A stretch of DNA of 7,220 bases from Candidatus Doudnabacteria bacterium (GTDB taxonomy: Bacteria > Patescibacteriota > Doudnabacteria > UBA920): NCBI GenBank assembly GCA_903913365.1, contig CAIWKW010000150.1, positions 1-7,220 on the forward strand. Direction: 5' to 3'. The notes beneath the pieces are model-generated. The model ran no database searches and had not been told where the DNA came from. It saw only the letters and a list, made by a program, of their open reading frames with translations. The translations under genes and the position numbers were made by a program. Each line of letters starts with the position of its first letter. The stretch's first letter is position 1. Of this stretch, positions 4,761-7,220 are shown one piece after another.

Positions 4761-6269
4761 TTACTGGGTTAGATTTGTTATTGTTTCCAAATTTTCGTTA
4801 ATAAAAACCAGGGCGGCCTTGCGGGAATAATTATGGGACTGCCATGATTTTTGATATTTACTGTATTTCTCTTTATCGGCCATTAAAATTTCCGCGGCTG
4901 TTTTTGACAAATTTTTACCGTATTTATCCTTTGTGCCCGTAGTATTCAGCAAACTGGAAATTTCCGGAACCGCATCGGCAGACAGCTCTGAAAGATAAAG
5001 CGTATCCAGCTTCCCCTGTTTTGCAAACTGGCCAATATTTTTTTGTGCAATAAAGGCGTCGGGATTAAGCAAATTAAAAATAAAGAAAAAAACGATCACG
5101 GAAAAGAAAATTCCAAAAGTAAAAGTATACTCGTTGGCCATAAACATAATTTTATAGCCCAGCCATAAAAATATTACCGCCAGCCAAAGAATAAATCCCT
5201 GAACCAAAAGGCGCAGCAAAGTAAAACCATAAGCCTGCTCGTACAAATTTAATCGCATAAATGCGGAAGACATAATAACCAGAAGCAACACTATCATTAA
5301 TCCGCTCAAAAATTTAAAAAATCCGGCGTGGCTATTTTCTTTTTTCTCAATGTATTTTTCCACGCCAAAAATCAGGCCAAAAGACAAGAGCGCCGTAAAA
5401 ATCATTTCCGCAAAACCCTTGTGCGTATATTCCGCGTAAGTAAAACCAAGGTTAGTAATCGCGCTTTGTCCGGCAAAAAGATATTTAATTTGGATTATTA
5501 CAAAAACCAAGAACAAAAAATTTAAAGTACCGAGCAATATCCCTGCTTCAATATTGCCGAACTTGTATTCTGCCGGCTTTACAATAGCGCGATTGTCAGG
5601 TTTGGTAACGGATTTTTCTAAAATATAAACGTATGAGCCAATCCAAATAAACGTAAAAAACAAAACCAGAAAAACTTGCACCGCAGTGCTCGGATTAATG
5701 TTAAAACTAAACAAATTGGAAACCAGCCTATTAAAAACCAAGTCCGCAGAAGAAAGCAAAACCAAAAATAGAACCAGAAAAGGCAAAGTTATAACAATGC
5801 CTTTAATAATTTGTGAAGATTTTTGATTTTCTTTTAAGCCTTTGCCAACAGTAAGCATTCTACCCAAAGCATCAAAACCTTTGGCAATTACAAAAAAAGG
5901 CAACATTACCGCTGTCTTTATATAATCAAACAGCAAATAATCTTTTAGGCTTTTTCCGGCAATATGGCTTGTCATTAAAAACAGCAAGCTTACTGTCACT
6001 ACAAAATTCCAAAACATAAGGAACATGCTGTCTCTTATGCCAATCATTGCGGAAAAAAACAAGATTGGCGGCAAATACCACCAAACAGCTTTATTGTAAT
6101 CAACTTTTAAAAACCCAAACAAGCCAAACAGGACAAATAACAGCAAAGCAATGTAAATGAAAAACGAAATGCCAACCTGTTTGTCAAAAAAACAATAGTT
6201 AAAAAGCAGGCCTAAAACCAAAGCCACAAGTCCGACAATATAAATATTTTTTGTTGATAGTGTTTGCAT
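4761..6269 (-). CDS. Polytopic membrane protein of the DUF4173 family
   Basis: This 502-residue protein has about 11-12 hydrophobic segments through residues 1-410, then a soluble C-terminal tail of about 85-90 residues. Hallmarks I recognise from DUF4173 (DUF4153-related) proteins: an early Phe-Phe-Asp-Lys-Gln-Val-Gly-Ile-Ser-Phe; Leu-Ser-Ser-Ala-Asp-Leu-Val-Phe after a long helix; Thr-Tyr-Ala-Glu-Tyr-Thr-His-Lys-Gly-Phe-Ala-Glu; Arg-Leu-Asn-Leu-Tyr-Glu-Gln-Ala-Tyr-Gly-Phe-Thr; Asn-Pro-Asp-Ala-Phe-Ile-Ala-Gln-Lys-Asn-Ile; and Asp-Thr-Leu-Tyr-Leu-Ser-Glu-Leu-Ser-Ala-Asp-Ala-Val-Pro. The family sits in the cytoplasmic membrane and its function is unknown; some relatives neighbour two-component or regulatory genes. 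The ATG is chosen because it precedes a short polar start and the first helix, and the frame opens just there. The 61 nt between it and the end of the shifted lipoprotein frame (6270-6330) hold no convincing promoter box or hairpin. The HD gene follows at 7 nt. Confidence 0.92.
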   Translation of the reverse strand: MQTLSTKNIYIVGLVALVLGLLFNYCFFDKQVGISFFIYIALLLFVLFGLFGFLKVDYNKAVWWYLPPILFFSAMIGIRDSMFLMFWNFVVTVSLLFLMTSHIAGKSLKDYLLFDYIKTAVMLPFFVIAKGFDALGRMLTVGKGLKENQKSSQIIKGIVITLPFLVLFLVLLSSADLVFNRLVSNLFSFNINPSTAVQVFLVLFFTFIWIGSYVYILEKSVTKPDNRAIVKPAEYKFGNIEAGILLGTLNFLFLVFVIIQIKYLFAGQSAITNLGFTYAEYTHKGFAEMIFTALLSFGLIFGVEKYIEKKENSHAGFFKFLSGLMIVLLLVIMSSAFMRLNLYEQAYGFTLLRLLVQGFILWLAVIFLWLGYKIMFMANEYTFTFGIFFSVIVFFFIFNLLNPDAFIAQKNIGQFAKQGKLDTLYLSELSADAVPEISSLLNTTGTKDKYGKNLSKTAAEILMADKEKYSKYQKSWQSHNYSRKAALVFINENLETITNLTQ

Positions 6270-6330
6270 AAATTTTTTGGAGCGGGCTATGGAATGATGT
6301 TCGGACGGAAATAGCTAAAATGTCACGAAA

Positions 6331-6537
6331 CTAGTTCCCAATCTTTTGATATTTAAATCCTTTATTTTCAAATGACCAAGAAATAAAATCTTGTTTTTCC
6401 AAATCATAACCAAAAATATCTCTCCAACTTTTCCCATTTGCGTCGTCACCTCTAATCAAAATGCCAACCTGAGTTAGTCTTGGGTCTATAGCGTAATAGC
6501 TTAAACTAAAATTTTCTTTATAATCGGAACCAATACC
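6331..6537 (-). other. Out-of-frame C-terminal continuation of the lipoprotein gene
   Basis: From the G run at 6540-6536 the -1 frame stays open for 68 codons and ends in TAG at 6333-6331. The peptide looks like real protein: it contains Asp-Tyr-Lys-Glu-Asn-Phe-Ser-Leu-Ser-Tyr-Tyr, Ala-Ile-Asp-Pro-Arg-Leu-Thr-Gln-Val-Gly-Ile-Leu-Ile-Arg-Gly-Asp-Asp, Gly-Lys-Ser-Trp-Arg-Asp-Ile-Phe-Gly-Tyr-Asp and Phe-Ile-Ser-Trp-Ser-Phe-Glu-Asn-Lys. It has no Met codon, so it cannot be a separate ATG-started gene. In this frame a TGA (6546-6544) lies directly before the CCCGGGGGT stretch, so any joining must occur between 6543 and the frame-0 stop at 6503. One extra G, or a -1 slip, yields a continuous 296-residue protein. 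Without this tail the interval between the lipoprotein stop and the next gene would be an unexplained 231 nt. Confidence 0.8.
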
Positions 6538-7220
6538 CCCGGGTCATGGCAAGTTAACTGTATAGGATTTACAAAATTGTAGTTTTTTACTACATTGCCG
6601 GTAACAGCCTGGACACCCAAGATTTTAACCAGAAGTTTGCCATCTTGAATAACATCATTCTTCAAACAAGAACCTTGGTAAATAAATTTGACAGCCGTGT
6701 TATTCAGGGCAGAAGAAAAAAGTGTTAAAAGATTTGTATTCCCCCCGCCGCCATCATGATTGGATGAGTCTGCTCTTAACCAGGTATCGGAATTTAAATT
6801 CACAAAAACATCTGTATATCCAAATCCTCCACTATCGCCACTTGAAATATATGCATAAGCTAGGCTTGGCGTAGAAGTTGTCCCAAATTGGGCAAAATTA
6901 CCTCCCGCCTCATCTCCGGGCATGGTTAATAGTTTTTTATTTTGACCGTTTGATATCAGATATAAATCTCCTGTACGAAACCCTTCATCATTCTCTGTTA
7001 ACTGTAGAGTTTTTTTATCAAAACTATAAGTGTCAATCGTTTTTTGTTCTTGCAGCTGACTTTGAGGGCTTGGTGTGGCTATAGGAGAATTAACGATCGG
7101 AGCGCTGACATCTTTTGCTCCTTGACTAAACGCCGGAACATTAGTTGATGTCTTTTGATTGCTTTTGCAACCTGTGGCTAACAATGCTGCAACTGTAATT
7201 ATAAAAATTATTTTTTTCAT
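6501..7220 (-). CDS. Putative lipoprotein of unknown function, apparently frameshifted near its end
   Basis: The ATG is the last base triplet of the window, and the protein starts Met-Lys-Lys followed by a hydrophobic stretch ending Leu14-Ala-Thr-Gly-Cys18. This is a lipoprotein-type signal with Cys18 as the likely lipidation site; Ala at -3 is a mild departure from the usual Leu. A Ser/Thr/Pro/Gln-rich linker covers about residues 19-60. The rest reads as a beta-rich extracytoplasmic domain with Gly-rich loops (Gly131-Gly132, Gly157-160) and two more cysteines, Cys185 and Cys224, which may pair. I do not recognise the family. The frame stops at TAA (6503-6501) after Pro227-Gly228 and eleven residues (Val-Leu-Val-Pro-Ile-Ile-Lys-Lys-Ile-Leu-Val), while the -1 frame carries a convincing continuation to 6331. 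The intended product is therefore probably 296 residues, not 239. Whether this reflects a base-calling error, a mutation or programmed slippage cannot be decided here. The gene's promoter lies outside the window. Confidence 0.85.
   Translation of the reverse strand: MKKIIFIITVAALLATGCKSNQKTSTNVPAFSQGAKDVSAPIVNSPIATPSPQSQLQEQKTIDTYSFDKKTLQLTENDEGFRTGDLYLISNGQNKKLLTMPGDEAGGNFAQFGTTSTPSLAYAYISSGDSGGFGYTDVFVNLNSDTWLRADSSNHDGGGGNTNLLTLFSSALNNTAVKFIYQGSCLKNDVIQDGKLLVKILGVQAVTGNVVKNYNFVNPIQLTCHDPGVLVPIIKKILV

Noticed and set aside
6270..6330. Inverted bases GCTAT/ATAGC and AACTAGTT in the spacer before the DUF4173 gene as a terminator
   Set aside because: The first is 5 bp with a loop of about 20 nt, and the second is an 8-bp palindrome over the TAG. 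Both are expected by chance and neither has a T tract after it.
6331..6537. The -1 frame tail read as an independent small gene
   Set aside because: It has no ATG or plausible alternative start, and it opens precisely at the homopolymer within the lipoprotein gene. Continuation of that gene is the better explanation.
1..7220. Recoded TGA (as Gly), as in Gracilibacteria or Absconditabacteria
   Set aside because: All supported genes read full length with standard stops (TAA or TAG) and contain no in-frame TGA. Recoding is not needed, although the absence of TGA stops in so few genes does not exclude it.

Overview
The window is a compact bacterial segment of about 40% GC by eye. Every gene I can support lies on the minus strand, so transcription runs from high to low coordinates. 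The organism is most likely an uncultivated member of the Candidate Phyla Radiation (Patescibacteria, Parcubacteria-like). This is an inference from five signs: a solitary PaaX/Cas2-fold protein without cas genes, a DUF4173 membrane protein, a small membrane-anchored protein with a Phe-Glu-Glu-Cys...Tyr-Pro-x-Gln-Cys motif, a divergent histidyl-tRNA synthetase, and very short intergenic spacers without Shine-Dalgarno sites. The standard genetic code fits. All stops used are TAA or TAG, and no gene needs a recoded TGA.

Layout in the order of transcription: (1) a lipoprotein gene starting at 7220, whose reading frame breaks at a run of five G near 6540; a further 68 codons stay open in the -1 frame down to 6331. 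(2) A two-gene unit: a DUF4173 polytopic membrane protein (6269-4761), then, 7 nt later, an HD-domain phosphohydrolase of the YfbR/HDDC2 type (4753-4163). (3) A winged-helix plus Cas2-fold PaaX-like protein (4114-3581), bracketed by two nearly identical perfect palindromes. (4) hisS (3517-2222), ended by an 18-bp stem-loop. (5) A two-gene unit: an unrecognised cysteine-free 402-residue soluble protein (2155-947) and a Nudix hydrolase (943-515), ended by a weaker stem-loop. (6) A 74-residue membrane-anchored Cys-pair protein (463-239), then the N-terminal 69 residues of a second HD-domain hydrolase (207-1), cut by the window edge and easily missed because it has no stop here.

The genes do not form one pathway. 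They look like small housekeeping units: tRNA charging, nucleotide clean-up (Nudix and HD phosphohydrolases) and envelope proteins. The repeated architectural feature is an inverted repeat placed on or within a few bases of the stop codon at four unit ends. Two of these repeats (3554-3589 and 4134-4165) share a 32-bp core that differs only by one compensatory base-pair change, and they sit on both sides of the PaaX-like regulator gene. That pair and the frameshifted lipoprotein are the two observations most worth following up.
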